64,000 nt of DNA from an uncultured Ruminococcus sp. (GTDB taxonomy: Bacteria; Bacillota; Clostridia; Oscillospirales; Ruminococcaceae). Every line of letters starts with the position of its first letter. Position 1 is the first letter of the stretch. Below the pieces are notes generated by a model. It saw nothing but the letters and a program-made list of their open reading frames with translations. It had not been told where the DNA came from and ran no database searches. The stretch is from contig CAMWYX010000001.1 in the NCBI GenBank assembly GCA_947178575.1, positions 1 through 64,000 on the forward strand, written 5' to 3'. Below are positions 1 through 9,583 of the stretch, one piece after another. The position numbers and the translations under genes are program-made.

Positions 1-178
1 GTATATAATAAATATATGCCTGTATATCGGTAAATATATGATACATCTCATTTTTTTATTAACTTTCCAATAAAAAAGTCGTTTATACTTTAAGTATAAT
101 TGTTCTGGGAATATATGGCTGTTAAATCGGCGTAATGTGTTTATTTTCGGAAAATATGGGTAAAATTCAGATATAATA

Positions 179-207
179 TTGTAAAATCAGAACATATGTG
201 ATATAAT
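179..207 (+). promoter_or_regulatory. Probable sigma-A promoter of the P-type ATPase gene
   Basis: A TTGTAA -35 (179-184) is followed by a 17-base spacer and a perfect TATAAT -10 (202-207). A TG dinucleotide sits one base before the -10, which makes it an extended -10. The predicted transcript starts about 40 bases before the ATG at 255. Further upstream, bases 1-178 are very AT-rich. They contain a TATACTT-T-AAGTATA inverted repeat (84-98) but no gene. Confidence 0.55.
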
Positions 208-254
208 GAAGTTGATTTACAAAATCCGACAGAAAACGAAAGGCTTATAATAAT

Positions 255-2633
255 ATGAACATAAATAATAATAACGGAGAAATTCCGTCGGTTGAACGTG
301 TACAGGCATCTCCGGATACAGGTCTTACCGCTTCTCAGGTTCTGGAACGCAAAGAAAAAGGATATGATAATCAGCCCGCCGAACCGCCGTCAAAATCAAC
401 CGGAGAAATAATCGCTGATAACTGTTTCACCTATTTCAATTTCATTTTTGTGATACTTGCCGTTCTTATAATATTTGCCGGTACTTATCGTGATTTGACA
501 TTTCTGCCCATAATCATTGCCAATACTTTAATAGGAATTATTCAGGAACTGCGTTCAAAACGTACTCTGGACAAGCTTTCAATGATGAATGCACCTGTTA
601 CATCTGTAATACGTGACGGCAGGGAAATTGAAGTTCCGTCAAGGGACGTGGTGCTTGATGATATTGCGGTATTCCGTGCCGGTTCGCAAATCAGTGCAGA
701 TGCTGTGATAATTGACGGAACAGTATCGGTAAATGAATCACTCCTTACAGGCGAATCGGACGAGATAACAAAAAAATCCGGCGACAAGCTGATGTCCGGA
801 AGTTTTATTGTATCGGGTTCATGCCGTGCAAGACTTGAACACGTAGGTACTGACTCATATATATCAAAGCTCACGATTCAGGCGAAAAAATCACGGAAAG
901 GCGAGCAGTCCGAGATGATACGTTCGCTTAACCGTATCGTGAAGCTTGTGGGAATCGTGATAATCCCTATAGGTATAATATTGTTCTGTCAGCAGTATAT
1001 CCTTGAACATAATGACATCAGCAGCAGTATACAAAGCATGGTTGCAGCGGTTATAGGTATGATACCAGAAGGGCTTTTTCTGCTTGCAAGTACAACTCTT
1101 GCGGTAAGTACGCTCCGCCTTGCGACCGGAAAGGTTCTTGTCCATGATATGAAGTGTATAGAAACTCTTGCACGTGTAGATACTCTTTGCGTGGACAAGA
1201 CGGGTACTATTACCGAGGGAAGAATGAGCGTAATATCTTTTCACAATGCCTGCGACAAGCCGGAAGATGAAATATATCATCTTATAAGTGATTTTGCGGC
1301 TGCTCAGTCTGCTGATAATGCGACTATGCTTGCGGTCAAGAATTATTTCAGTTCTCCCACGGGCTGTAAGATTTTATCGTTTACGGGCTTTTCCTCGGAA
1401 TTTAAATACAGCAGTACATCTCTTGAAAGCGGTAATTATGTAATGGGTGCACCGGAATTTATATCCTGCGGAAATACCGGTGATTTCTCAGAACTTATAG
1501 AAGAAAACAGCAGACGGGGACAAAGAGTTCTGCTTTTCGGAAAATACAGCGGAGTTCCGGACGGAAAAAAGCTGACGGAATCCGTTGAACCGATAGCTTT
1601 TATAATCATAGCGAATCCGATACGCAGGAACGCCCCCGAAACTTTCGGATTCTTTGCGGAGCAGGGAGTTGAGATAAAAGTTATTTCCGGCGATAATCCG
1701 CTTACCGTGTCGGAAATTGCACGTCAGGCAGGAGTAAAGAACGCCGAAAAATATATTGATGCATCTTCACTGAAGACAGATGAATCCATAGAATCGGCAG
1801 TCATGAACTATACTGTTTTCGGACGTGTTACTCCTGAACAGAAAAGAAAGTTTGTGTGTGCACTTAAAAAATCCGGACGGACCGTCGCTATGACAGGAGA
1901 CGGAGTCAATGATGTGCTTGCCTTGAAATCGGCGGATTGTTCCGTGGCAATGGCATCGGGAAGCGAGGCGGCGGCACAGGCATCACAGCTTGTACTTCTG
2001 GAATCGGATTTCTCGAAAATGCCTGATGTCGTAATGGAGGGGCGGAAGGTGGTCAACAATCTGGAACGCTCCGGAAGCCTGTTTCTTGTAAAGAATATAT
2101 TTTCAATTATTATGGCTGTAGTTACGATATTTTTCGGAATCACCTATCCTCTTAAACCGGCACATATTTCGCTTATAAGTCTGTTTACAATCGGTCTGCC
2201 GGGATTTTGTCTTTCTCAGATACCGAACCGTGAACTGATAAAGGGAAAATTTATGTCAAATATTCTGCTTAAAGCACTTCCGGCAGGTATTACAGATGCG
2301 ATAATAGTCGGGGCGATGATAGTGTTCGGAAACATATTCAGCGTATCTCAGGAAGATATATCAACCGCCTCCACGATACTTTTGGGTGTTGTCGGAATGA
2401 TGATACTTTTCCGCATAAGCAAGCCGATGAGCGTGATAAAATGGGGAATATGGGTTACGAGCGGACTTCTCATGATAATAAGCATGGTATTTTTCGGCGG
2501 ATTTTTCAGTGTTTCCGGAATGTCCGTGCGTTGTATACTGTTGTGTATCAATTTCTCAATAATTGCCGAGCCCATGCTCCGTTATCTCACGATGTTTGTT
2601 GAACATGTCAGCAGTATCGGAACGAAAGATTAA
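255..2633 (+). CDS. Cation-transporting P-type ATPase (CtpE-like)
   Basis: This 792-residue membrane ATPase should use ATP hydrolysis to move a cation across the cytoplasmic membrane. Visible motifs are the actuator TGES (about residue 165), the phosphorylation loop DKTGT (Asp314) and the hinge TGDGVND (Asp549), with hydrophobic segments before the actuator, around the IPEGL motif (about 270) and at the C-terminus. The nucleotide-binding domain is short and carries a GAPE motif. The length and short N-domain resemble mycobacterial CtpE, for which calcium uptake is reported, but the ion here is inferred. It is a single gene with its own promoter, convergent with ackA. The AAAGG-like ribosome binding site is weak. 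Confidence 0.85.
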   Translation: MNINNNNGEIPSVERVQASPDTGLTASQVLERKEKGYDNQPAEPPSKSTGEIIADNCFTYFNFIFVILAVLIIFAGTYRDLTFLPIIIANTLIGIIQELRSKRTLDKLSMMNAPVTSVIRDGREIEVPSRDVVLDDIAVFRAGSQISADAVIIDGTVSVNESLLTGESDEITKKSGDKLMSGSFIVSGSCRARLEHVGTDSYISKLTIQAKKSRKGEQSEMIRSLNRIVKLVGIVIIPIGIILFCQQYILEHNDISSSIQSMVAAVIGMIPEGLFLLASTTLAVSTLRLATGKVLVHDMKCIETLARVDTLCVDKTGTITEGRMSVISFHNACDKPEDEIYHLISDFAAAQSADNATMLAVKNYFSSPTGCKILSFTGFSSEFKYSSTSLESGNYVMGAPEFISCGNTGDFSELIEENSRRGQRVLLFGKYSGVPDGKKLTESVEPIAFIIIANPIRRNAPETFGFFAEQGVEIKVISGDNPLTVSEIARQAGVKNAEKYIDASSLKTDESIESAVMNYTVFGRVTPEQKRKFVCALKKSGRTVAMTGDGVNDVLALKSADCSVAMASGSEAAAQASQLVLLESDFSKMPDVVMEGRKVVNNLERSGSLFLVKNIFSIIMAVVTIFFGITYPLKPAHISLISLFTIGLPGFCLSQIPNRELIKGKFMSNILLKALPAGITDAIIVGAMIVFGNIFSVSQEDISTASTILLGVVGMMILFRISKPMSVIKWGIWVTSGLLMIISMVFFGGFFSVSGMSVRCILLCINFSIIAEPMLRYLTMFVEHVSSIGTKD

Positions 2634-2644
2634 ATATAAATATA

Positions 2645-2680
2645 AAACTCTCCGGAAGTTTTTTTCATTCCGGAGAGTTT
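2645..2680. terminator. Bidirectional intrinsic terminator between the P-type ATPase gene and ackA
   Basis: A perfect 13-bp stem (2645-2657 with 2668-2680, core CTCTCCGGAA) closes a T-rich loop and is followed by a T-tract. It lies between two convergent genes and can end transcription from both sides. Confidence 0.85.
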
Positions 2681-2706
2681 TTGTCAGTTTTTTTGTTATT
2701 GTTTGA

Positions 2707-3906
2707 TTATTTGCTGATAAGGGCGAGAGTATCTCTTGCGATAAGAAGTTCTTCATTTGTAGGAACTACCCACACTTCAACCTTTGAATCATCAGCGGAA
2801 ATCTTTGCAAGTTTTCCACGGAGACCGTCATTTGCGGAACTATCGAGTTTTACACCGAAAAATTCCATATTTTCGCATACAGCGGCACGCACATCATAAG
2901 CGTTTTCGCCGATACCTCCGGTAAAGAGAACAGCGTCAAGACCGTTCATTGCGGCGGCGTATGAACCGATATATTTTTTGATTTCGTATACGAGCATATC
3001 GGTAACGAGCTTTGCACGTTCATTTCCTTTTTGTGCGGCGTTGCATATATCACGGTTATCCGAACCTACGCCGGAAACACCGAGGAATCCTGATTTTTTA
3101 TTCATGTAGTCGCTCATTTCGGCAGGAGAAAATCCGTGTTTATCTGCTACGAATGTAACGGCAGAGGGGTCAACCGCACCTGAACGAGTACCCATTACAA
3201 CGCCGTCAAGCGGAGTGAATCCCATGGAAGTATCAACAGATTTTCCGCCGTCAACAGCAGTTATTGACGAACCGTTTCCGAGGTGACATGAAACGATTTT
3301 GAGGTCTTTGATGTCTTTTCCCATAGCTTCGGCAAGTGCGGCAGATACAAAGCGGTGTGAAGTTCCGTGGAATCCGTATTTTCTTACGTGGAGCTGTTCA
3401 TAGTCATCATAGGGAAGACCAAACATATAAGCCTTCGGGGGCATTGTCTGGTGGAAAGCGGTATCAAATACAGCAACCTGCGGAACACCCTCCGGAATAA
3501 CGCTCTTGCAGGCACGGAGAGCGAGAGCGTGTGCGTGGTTATGAACAGGTGCGAGTTCACGGAGTTCGTCGATTTTGTCGATAATTTCATCTGTAACAAG
3601 TACGGATTTATCAAAAACATCTGCACCCTGTACAACACGATGACCTACAGCGGAAATTTCGTCCATACTGTCGATAACCTTTGCGTCACCTGAGGTGAGA
3701 GTCTCGACAAGTTTCATGAAAGCCTCAGTGTGTGTGGGGAATGTGCAGTCCTCGTTGAGTTCTCTGCCGTCGGCTGTTTTATGGGCGATATGACCGTCAA
3801 TACCGATTCTGTCGCAGTTTCCTTTTGCAATAACGCTTTCGTCGTCCATATTGATAAGCTGATATTTAAGGGACGAGCTTCCTGCATTTACAACTAAAAT
3901 AATCAT
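2707..3906 (-). CDS. ackA: Acetate kinase
   Basis: This 399-residue cytoplasmic kinase interconverts acetyl phosphate plus ADP and acetate plus ATP, the final ATP-yielding step of acetate fermentation. Diagnostic ASKHA-family stretches are NAGSSSLKY at the N-terminus, HRVVQG, GFHGTSHRFV, CHLGNGSS, and TGGIGENA near the C-terminus. Full family length. The ribosome binding site AAAGGA lies upstream of the ATG on the minus strand. No pta lies beside it in this window. The neighbour across the divergent intergenic region is tmcAL, whose product also consumes acetate and ATP. Confidence 0.97.
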   Translation of the reverse strand: MIILVVNAGSSSLKYQLINMDDESVIAKGNCDRIGIDGHIAHKTADGRELNEDCTFPTHTEAFMKLVETLTSGDAKVIDSMDEISAVGHRVVQGADVFDKSVLVTDEIIDKIDELRELAPVHNHAHALALRACKSVIPEGVPQVAVFDTAFHQTMPPKAYMFGLPYDDYEQLHVRKYGFHGTSHRFVSAALAEAMGKDIKDLKIVSCHLGNGSSITAVDGGKSVDTSMGFTPLDGVVMGTRSGAVDPSAVTFVADKHGFSPAEMSDYMNKKSGFLGVSGVGSDNRDICNAAQKGNERAKLVTDMLVYEIKKYIGSYAAAMNGLDAVLFTGGIGENAYDVRAAVCENMEFFGVKLDSSANDGLRGKLAKISADDSKVEVWVVPTNEELLIARDTLALISK

Positions 3907-3981
3907 TGATAAAAAATCCTTTCGTTTATGTATTCAGAGTATCCGGAAAATGAACCGATGTCATTATCCTTACAATATATT

Positions 3982-4009
3982 ATTATATACATTTTTTGAA
4001 AAATTTCAA
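3982..4009 (-). promoter_or_regulatory. Probable ackA promoter
   Basis: Read on the minus strand: TTGAAA -35 (4004-4009), 16-base spacer, TATAAT -10 (3982-3987), about 75 bases before the ackA start. The leader to ackA is AT-rich and shows no clear structure. Confidence 0.55.
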
Positions 4010-4079
4010 GTCTTTTTTGTAAATTTTCCGAAAATTTCATGTATATTGCGGAAAATGTTTCCGGATTTCTCTGAAATGC

Positions 4080-4108
4080 TTGCAATTCCGGAAAAAAGGG
4101 AGTATAAT
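4080..4108 (+). promoter_or_regulatory. Probable promoter of tmcAL and the following genes
   Basis: TTGCAA -35 (4080-4085), 17-base spacer, TATAAT -10 (4103-4108). The -10 ends 32 bases before the chosen tmcAL start. The promoter is divergent from the ackA promoter. Confidence 0.6.
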
Positions 4109-4140
4109 ATAATATAATTAAGTATCCGGAAGTGAAACGC

Positions 4141-5307
4141 ATGAAGATAAGCGGAATTGTGTGCGAATATAACCCATTCCACAACGGGCATATGTACCAT
4201 ATCGAGAAAACGAGGGAAAACGGTGCAACTCATATAGTTGCCGTGATGAGCGGAAATTTCGTTCAGCGTGGTGAACCGGCTGTGCTTGATAAATTCACAC
4301 GTGCTGAACTTGCCGTCAAGTCGGGGGTCGACCTTGTAATTGAACTTCCCGTCGCATATTGCCTGTCACCGGCGGAGAAATTCGCTTCCGGAGCTGTGAA
4401 CATACTCGATTCACTGGGCGTTGTTGATGAAATATCATTCGGCAGTGAGTGCGGAAATATTGAAAATCTTATCAGAACGGCATATATTTCGGAGGATTCC
4501 GCACATTCGGAAGATGTTCGTCTGCTTATGGAAAAAGGCTGTACGTATCCGAAAGCACTGCACGATATTATCAGGCGAAAAGATATTGAATCAGCGGAAA
4601 TAATCGCATCGCCGAATAATCTGCTTGCCGTTGAGTATCTCAAAGCACTTAAATCCTCCGGAAGTTCAATAAAGCCCTTTACAGTGGGGCGGGTTGGTAC
4701 ATATCACGACAGCAATATGATTTCCGGCAGATTTGCAAGTGCATCGCATATCCGCAGACTTTTTTATTCCGGAGAAGATTTCGGCGGTCTTATGCCGGAA
4801 ATATGGGAAAACGCTTTGAAAAACGGAAATACGGCTGAACTCCGACAGCTTGAACAGATAATACTTTATTGCGTGCGGACTTCTTCACTTGAAAAAATTG
4901 CCGGAACAGGAGGGGTAAAGGGAATCGCAGAGAGAATTTATAAAAACCGTGCGGAATCCCTTGATAATCTTCTTGAATCTGTAAAATCAAAATGTTTTAC
5001 AATGGCAGGAATAAAGCGTGTTCTTATGTCGCTTCTGATAGGAATAACCAGAGAAGATACGGAGATTCCACCGCCTTATATACGTGTTCTGGCACTTAAT
5101 TCAAGAGGGCAGGAAATTCTTGCTTCCGCCAGAAAAACAAAAAAAATTCCGGTTGGAACTTCACTTTCAAAATTGAGCCGTCTGAATTCCGGTGCAAATC
5201 GCTTTGCCGAAATCGAGAATACGGCTTCTGATGTATATAGCCTTGCGGTGAGAAATCCTGTTCCGGCAGGACTTGATTACACGAGGCAAATAAAGATACA
5301 GGAGTAA
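4141..5307 (+). CDS. tmcAL: tRNA(Met) cytidine acetate ligase TmcAL (YlbM)
   Basis: This 388-residue protein is the bacterial enzyme that makes N4-acetylcytidine at position 34 of elongator tRNA-Met, activating acetate with ATP through an acetyl-adenylate. The nucleotidyltransferase signature EYNPFHNGHMYHI (HxGH type) is at the N-terminus, followed by MSGNFVQRGEPA and the FGSE stretch typical of YlbM. An upstream in-frame GTG at 4132 overlaps the ribosome binding site GGAAG (4128-4132). That site is eight bases from ATG 4141, so 4141 is the better start. The gene is divergent from ackA, and the two products share acetate as substrate or product. Confidence 0.92.
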   Translation: MKISGIVCEYNPFHNGHMYHIEKTRENGATHIVAVMSGNFVQRGEPAVLDKFTRAELAVKSGVDLVIELPVAYCLSPAEKFASGAVNILDSLGVVDEISFGSECGNIENLIRTAYISEDSAHSEDVRLLMEKGCTYPKALHDIIRRKDIESAEIIASPNNLLAVEYLKALKSSGSSIKPFTVGRVGTYHDSNMISGRFASASHIRRLFYSGEDFGGLMPEIWENALKNGNTAELRQLEQIILYCVRTSSLEKIAGTGGVKGIAERIYKNRAESLDNLLESVKSKCFTMAGIKRVLMSLLIGITREDTEIPPPYIRVLALNSRGQEILASARKTKKIPVGTSLSKLSRLNSGANRFAEIENTASDVYSLAVRNPVPAGLDYTRQIKIQE

Positions 5308-5311
5308 AAAA

Positions 5312-6247
5312 ATGAGAAAATTATTTGGTATAACAACAGCTGTTTTTTTTCTTGCTTCGTCAGTATCATGCGGAAACCGTGTGCAGAGAGCAGGAAATGA
5401 TGAAAATATAGTTTTTGAAGCAGAAGCCTTTAAAGATGAAAAAAGCAACGCCGGAACAGAAGAAGAATCAGAAAAGGATAAAGAGAAACCGGAAGAAAAT
5501 AAAGAGGAAATTTACATAGAACCATTGGTTATGCCAAAAGATTATAAACTGAAAAAATCATATGTCATAGACGGATTTGAAACGGTTATGCAAGAACCCG
5601 AACTCCCTACAGGCTGTGAAATAACGGCACTTGCACAGACTCTTATATTTTACGGATTCAATACTACAAAAACAAAATTGTGTGATAATTTCCTTACTGT
5701 TGATTTCAACGGCTACTATACCATGAACGACGCTTATCTCGGCGACCCGTATTCATACAGCGGAAGCGGTTGTAATTCGCCGGTTATTGTCAATGCTGCA
5801 AATGAATATTTCGATTACATAGGTTCGGACTGGAAAGCATTTGATATAAGCGGTTGTGATATAAAAGAAGTTTTCTACGAGGTGGAAAAAGACCGTCCTG
5901 TTGTGGTATGGAGTACCATAAATCAGACGGAATCCCAGCCTGTATTTCAGTTCCGTCTCGGGTGCGGAGAAGATTTTTATTTCAACTGCTATCAGCATTG
6001 TCTGACGGTTTACGGATTTGATTATGATGAAAAAGTGGTTCATGTTGCCGACCCGCTTGTCGGAAATGTCAAATATGACATGGAACGGTTTGAAAGAATT
6101 TTCAAGGATATGGATTCTCAGGCTGTTTTTCTTTCCGGAAATCCGGAAACGGCAGGCGAGGAGTTCACGGATACGGAAGCACGCAAAGAATGGATAAAGA
6201 AAAACAGACCGAAAGAAGAAACAAAATGGCTGAGAAACATAAGATAG
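5312..6247 (+). CDS. Putative lipoprotein with C39-like cysteine peptidase domain
   Basis: This 311-residue exported protein begins with a hydrophobic signal ending in SSVSC, a lipobox-like site with an unusual -3 residue, so it may be a membrane-anchored lipoprotein. A Lys/Glu-rich linker (about 45-75) leads to a domain resembling Peptidase_C39_2. Its likely catalytic Cys is in PTGCE and its His is in QHCLTVYGFDYD, followed by an Asp in HVADPL. The substrate is unknown. It starts four bases after tmcAL stops, with a GGAG ribosome binding site, so it is probably in the same operon. Confidence 0.75.
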   Translation: MRKLFGITTAVFFLASSVSCGNRVQRAGNDENIVFEAEAFKDEKSNAGTEEESEKDKEKPEENKEEIYIEPLVMPKDYKLKKSYVIDGFETVMQEPELPTGCEITALAQTLIFYGFNTTKTKLCDNFLTVDFNGYYTMNDAYLGDPYSYSGSGCNSPVIVNAANEYFDYIGSDWKAFDISGCDIKEVFYEVEKDRPVVVWSTINQTESQPVFQFRLGCGEDFYFNCYQHCLTVYGFDYDEKVVHVADPLVGNVKYDMERFERIFKDMDSQAVFLSGNPETAGEEFTDTEARKEWIKKNRPKEETKWLRNIR

Positions 6248-6254
6248 GAGAATT

Positions 6255-6902
6255 ATGATTAAAGGAGTTATTTTTGACCTTGACGGTACACTTATAGATT
6301 CCATGCAGGTGTGGTATGATGTTGACCGCCGGTTTCTTACGGAAAACGGCGTGGAAAATCCTCCTGTTTCGGTTTCGGAGCGTGTCAGGAAAATGACGAT
6401 TTATGATGCCTCCGCACTCTTTATCAGTGAATTTAATCTGAAATGTACACAGGATTATGTCATAAAAAGAATAGAAGAACTCGTGCGGATTGAGTACGAG
6501 GAAAATATTCAGATGAAACCGTATGTCATGGATATTCTTGATTTCCTTGACAGACGCAGTATTCCGTATGGAGTAGCGACAGCGACATATAAATCCCTTG
6601 CGGAAGCTGTTCTTAAACGGTGCGGAATATACGAAAGATTCAGGTTTCTGCTTTCAGATGCCGATTATCCGAACGGCAAAAGATTTCCGGATATTTTTCT
6701 GGGAGCGTCTGAAATTCTCGGAACTCCGCCGGAATACATTCTTGTGGCGGAGGATTCTCTGCACTGCATAGAAACAGCCAAAAATGCCGGATTCATAACC
6801 GCCGGATTATATGATAAGGCTTCTGAATCCGACATATGCAAAATAAGACAAACGGCTGATTATTATTTTGAAAATCTTAAGGAAATGGAAAGCATAATAT
6901 GA
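6255..6902 (+). CDS. HAD-superfamily phosphatase (beta-phosphoglucomutase/phosphatase type)
   Basis: This 215-residue cytoplasmic hydrolase carries the HAD nucleophile motif DLDGT at residues 8-12. It has a helical cap domain, motif II in VATATY, and the acidic motif LVAEDS. This arrangement is typical of subfamily IA enzymes that act on small phosphate esters. The sequence does not reveal the substrate. The ribosome binding site AGGAG overlaps the end of the upstream gene. The stop codon overlaps the mnmA start (ATGA), so translation is probably coupled. Confidence 0.85.
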   Translation: MIKGVIFDLDGTLIDSMQVWYDVDRRFLTENGVENPPVSVSERVRKMTIYDASALFISEFNLKCTQDYVIKRIEELVRIEYEENIQMKPYVMDILDFLDRRSIPYGVATATYKSLAEAVLKRCGIYERFRFLLSDADYPNGKRFPDIFLGASEILGTPPEYILVAEDSLHCIETAKNAGFITAGLYDKASESDICKIRQTADYYFENLKEMESII

Positions 6903-7987
6903 ATAATAACAAAAAAAGGGTAATGGTAGGAATGAGCGGAGGTGTTGACAGTTCTGTTTCGGCACTTCTTCTCCGGGAACAGGGATATGAAGTCATGGGA
7001 GTTACTCTGAAACTTTTTTCTGACGAAGATATTGTTGAAGCCGAAAAGGAGGGCAAGACCTGCTGTGCACTTTCAGATGTGATGGACGCAAGAAGTGTGG
7101 CTTATCGTCTTGGCTTTGAACATCTTGTATTCAATTTCAAAGATAAATTCCGTGAATGTGTTATGAAAAACTTTACGGAAAGCTATCTGTGCGGACGTAC
7201 ACCAAATCCGTGTATCGAATGCAACAGACACGTTAAATTTGATAAAATGCTCCGCCGTGCAATCGAACTTGAATACGACTACATAGCTACAGGACATTAT
7301 GCTGTAAATGAATACGACGAAAAATCGGGAAGATATTTACTGAAACGTCCGAAAGACAGAAGCAAGGACCAGACATATGTTCTGTATTCGCTTACTCAGG
7401 AACAGCTTTCGCATATCCTTTTTCCGCTCGGGAATCTTGAAAAATCTCAGGTCAGGGAAATTGCGGAAAATGCAGGTCTTGTGAATCACGATAAGCCCGA
7501 CAGTCAGGATATATGCTTTGTTCCTGACGGTGATTACGTGAGTTTTATAAAAAAGTTCACCGGAACAGAAATTCCGGAGGGTGATTTTGTCGATATGCAG
7601 GGGAAAATCCTCGGACGGCACAGGGGAATCATAAATTATACGATAGGTCAGCGGAAAGGTCTCGGAATATCGCTCGGCAGACCGGCATATGTCGTAAAGA
7701 AAGATATTCCGGCAAATACAGTTACTCTCGGAGACGAAAAAGACCTTTACACAAAAAGTCTTATTGCTTCGGACGTTAATCTCATATCGGTTGCCGAAAT
7801 TTCCAAACCTATGAGAGTTACCGCAAAAATCAGATACAGTCAGCACGAACAGCCGGCGGTTGTTTCGTATCTCGGAAACGGAGAATATATGGTTGAATTT
7901 GATGAACCACAGAGAGCTGTGACAAAGGGACAGGCAGTAGTCTTGTATGACGGTGATATTGTTGTCGGCGGTGGAACTATAATATGA
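6899..7987 (+). CDS. mnmA: tRNA-specific 2-thiouridylase MnmA
   Basis: This 362-residue enzyme thiolates U34 of tRNAs for Lys, Glu and Gln, using ATP to adenylate the base and a persulfide sulfur donor. The PP-loop SGGVDSS is near residue 15. The first catalytic Cys lies in TPNPCIECNR and the second in DSQDICFVPDG. The C-terminal beta-barrel region is complete. Full family length. Its ATG overlaps the stop of the HAD gene. It opens a run of RNA-modification genes (mnmA, trmN6-like, rsmI). Confidence 0.97.
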   Translation: MNNNKKRVMVGMSGGVDSSVSALLLREQGYEVMGVTLKLFSDEDIVEAEKEGKTCCALSDVMDARSVAYRLGFEHLVFNFKDKFRECVMKNFTESYLCGRTPNPCIECNRHVKFDKMLRRAIELEYDYIATGHYAVNEYDEKSGRYLLKRPKDRSKDQTYVLYSLTQEQLSHILFPLGNLEKSQVREIAENAGLVNHDKPDSQDICFVPDGDYVSFIKKFTGTEIPEGDFVDMQGKILGRHRGIINYTIGQRKGLGISLGRPAYVVKKDIPANTVTLGDEKDLYTKSLIASDVNLISVAEISKPMRVTAKIRYSQHEQPAVVSYLGNGEYMVEFDEPQRAVTKGQAVVLYDGDIVVGGGTII

Positions 7988-8005
7988 ATTTTACAGGATT
8001 TGAAA

Positions 8006-8731
8006 ATGGAATATAAATTTGAAAAACTTACAGATAAAATATATGTATGTGCAAGTACCGACCACCGCTTCGGTACAGATGCCTTTTTACTTGCGGAATT
8101 TTCACATTACCGCATGAAAGATAAAGTCTGCGACCTCGGAACAGGATGCGGAATAATACCTCTTATAATGCAGAAATATCGTCCGCCACAGATAACATAT
8201 GCGGTTGATATTCAGGAGGGTGCAATTGAACAGCTTAAAATGGGACTCGAAAGAAGCGGGACAAGCGGAATTGTTCCGGTATGTGCTGATTTGAAAGTTC
8301 TGTGGAATGATGCTCCGCTCGGCAGGCTTGACCTTGTGACCTGCAATCCTCCTTATAAAGCGGTTGATTCCGGATTTGAAAGTGTAATCACAGCACAAAG
8401 AATAGCCCGTCATGAAATAATGTGCAATATAGATGATGTCTGTGCCTCGGCGGAAAAGCTTCTTAAGTTCGGGGGAAGACTGTGCGTATGCAATCGTCCG
8501 GAACGCCTCAGCGACGTGATTTACGCCATGAAACAGCATAAAATAGAGCCGAAACGTCTGCGGTTTGTATCAAAGACTCCGGAAGATGCACCTTGGCTGT
8601 TTCTTATTGAGGGAAAAAAAGGTTCAAAGCCGTTCATGCAGGTAGAACCTCAGCTCTATATCCGCTCGGAAGACGGATTTTCCGAGGAACTTAAAAAAAT
8701 ATACAGCATCGGAAAGGAGGAAACCGAATGA
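8006..8731 (+). CDS. tRNA1(Val) (adenine-N6)-methyltransferase-like protein (TrmN6/YabB family)
   Basis: This 241-residue SAM-dependent methyltransferase is probably an N6-adenine enzyme acting on tRNA. The SAM-binding motif is CDLGTGCGIIPL and the catalytic motif is TCNPPY, the NPPY signature of N6-adenine methylation. An in-frame TTG at 8000 exists, but the AGGA ribosome binding site (7995-7998) is seven bases from ATG 8006 and only one from the TTG, so 8006 is preferred. It sits directly upstream of rsmI with an ATGA overlap, the yabB-yabC order known in Firmicutes. Confidence 0.88.
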   Translation: MEYKFEKLTDKIYVCASTDHRFGTDAFLLAEFSHYRMKDKVCDLGTGCGIIPLIMQKYRPPQITYAVDIQEGAIEQLKMGLERSGTSGIVPVCADLKVLWNDAPLGRLDLVTCNPPYKAVDSGFESVITAQRIARHEIMCNIDDVCASAEKLLKFGGRLCVCNRPERLSDVIYAMKQHKIEPKRLRFVSKTPEDAPWLFLIEGKKGSKPFMQVEPQLYIRSEDGFSEELKKIYSIGKEETE

Positions 8732-9549
8732 GCGGAATCCTTTATATAGTCGGAACTCCAATAGGAAATATGGAAGATATAACGCTCAGACAGCTCAGAA
8801 TCCTGAAAGAAGTGGATTTTATCTGTGCGGAAGATACAAGGGTGACAATAAAGCTCCTTAATCGCTGTGAAATAAAAAATGAACTTGTGAGTTTTCACGA
8901 ACACAGCAGCCGGAATGATGCTCAGCGGATAATTGACCGTATTCTTTCGGGTCAGAACTGCGGAATTGTTACAGATGCCGGTATGCCTTGCATTTCCGAC
9001 CCTGGGGAAGTTCTTGTGCGTATGTGTATCGAAAACGGAATTGATGTGAAAGTCGTTCCCGGACCTACGGCTGTTGCTTCGGCGGCGGCGTTGTCGGGCA
9101 TGAACGTCAGACGTTTTACTTTCGAGGGATTTATTCCTGTTTCCGGAAAAGAACGCAGGGAACGTCTTGAACTTCTTAAAAATGAAACGGCTGTAATGAT
9201 TTTTTATGAAGCTCCGCATAAACTCCGGAATACCCTCGCCGATATGGCGGAATATTTCGGCGGAGAACGCAGAATCGCCCTTTGCCGTGAACTCACAAAA
9301 ATTCATGAGGAAGTATTGAGATTTACTCTTGCGGATTCGTTAAAATATTATGAAAGTACAGAACCACGTGGAGAATACGTCATTGTTCTGGAGGGAAAAC
9401 GTCCGGAATCAGCCGTAAAGCCGGATATTGAAAAGGCTCTGGAGCAGGTTCGCCGGCTTGTCGGAATGGGTGAAAAGCCGACAGATGCGTGCAAGGCAGT
9501 CGCAAAAGAAACAGGATTCAGAAAAAGCGAACTCTATTCGGCATTGTAA
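8728..9549 (+). CDS. rsmI: 16S rRNA (cytidine(1402)-2'-O)-methyltransferase RsmI
   Basis: This 273-residue SAM-dependent tetrapyrrole-methylase-fold enzyme 2'-O-methylates C1402 of 16S rRNA in the ribosomal P site. Signature stretches are GTPIGNMEDITLR at the N-terminus, CAEDTRVT, DAGMPCISDPG and VPGPTA. Family-typical length. A strong AAGGAGG ribosome binding site lies at the end of the preceding methyltransferase gene, and the start and stop overlap as ATGA. Confidence 0.96.
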   Translation: MSGILYIVGTPIGNMEDITLRQLRILKEVDFICAEDTRVTIKLLNRCEIKNELVSFHEHSSRNDAQRIIDRILSGQNCGIVTDAGMPCISDPGEVLVRMCIENGIDVKVVPGPTAVASAAALSGMNVRRFTFEGFIPVSGKERRERLELLKNETAVMIFYEAPHKLRNTLADMAEYFGGERRIALCRELTKIHEEVLRFTLADSLKYYESTEPRGEYVIVLEGKRPESAVKPDIEKALEQVRRLVGMGEKPTDACKAVAKETGFRKSELYSAL

Positions 9550-9583
9550 ATCTTTGAATAATATATATTTCCTGTGATGAAAA

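Noticed and set aside
5753-6304. 183-codon minus-strand frame opposite the C39-like gene
   Set aside because: Mirror of a well-supported plus-strand gene, with no ribosome binding site or recognisable motif.
8656-9306. 216-codon minus-strand frame opposite rsmI
   Set aside because: Antisense shadow. The plus strand carries clear RsmI motifs and a strong ribosome binding site.
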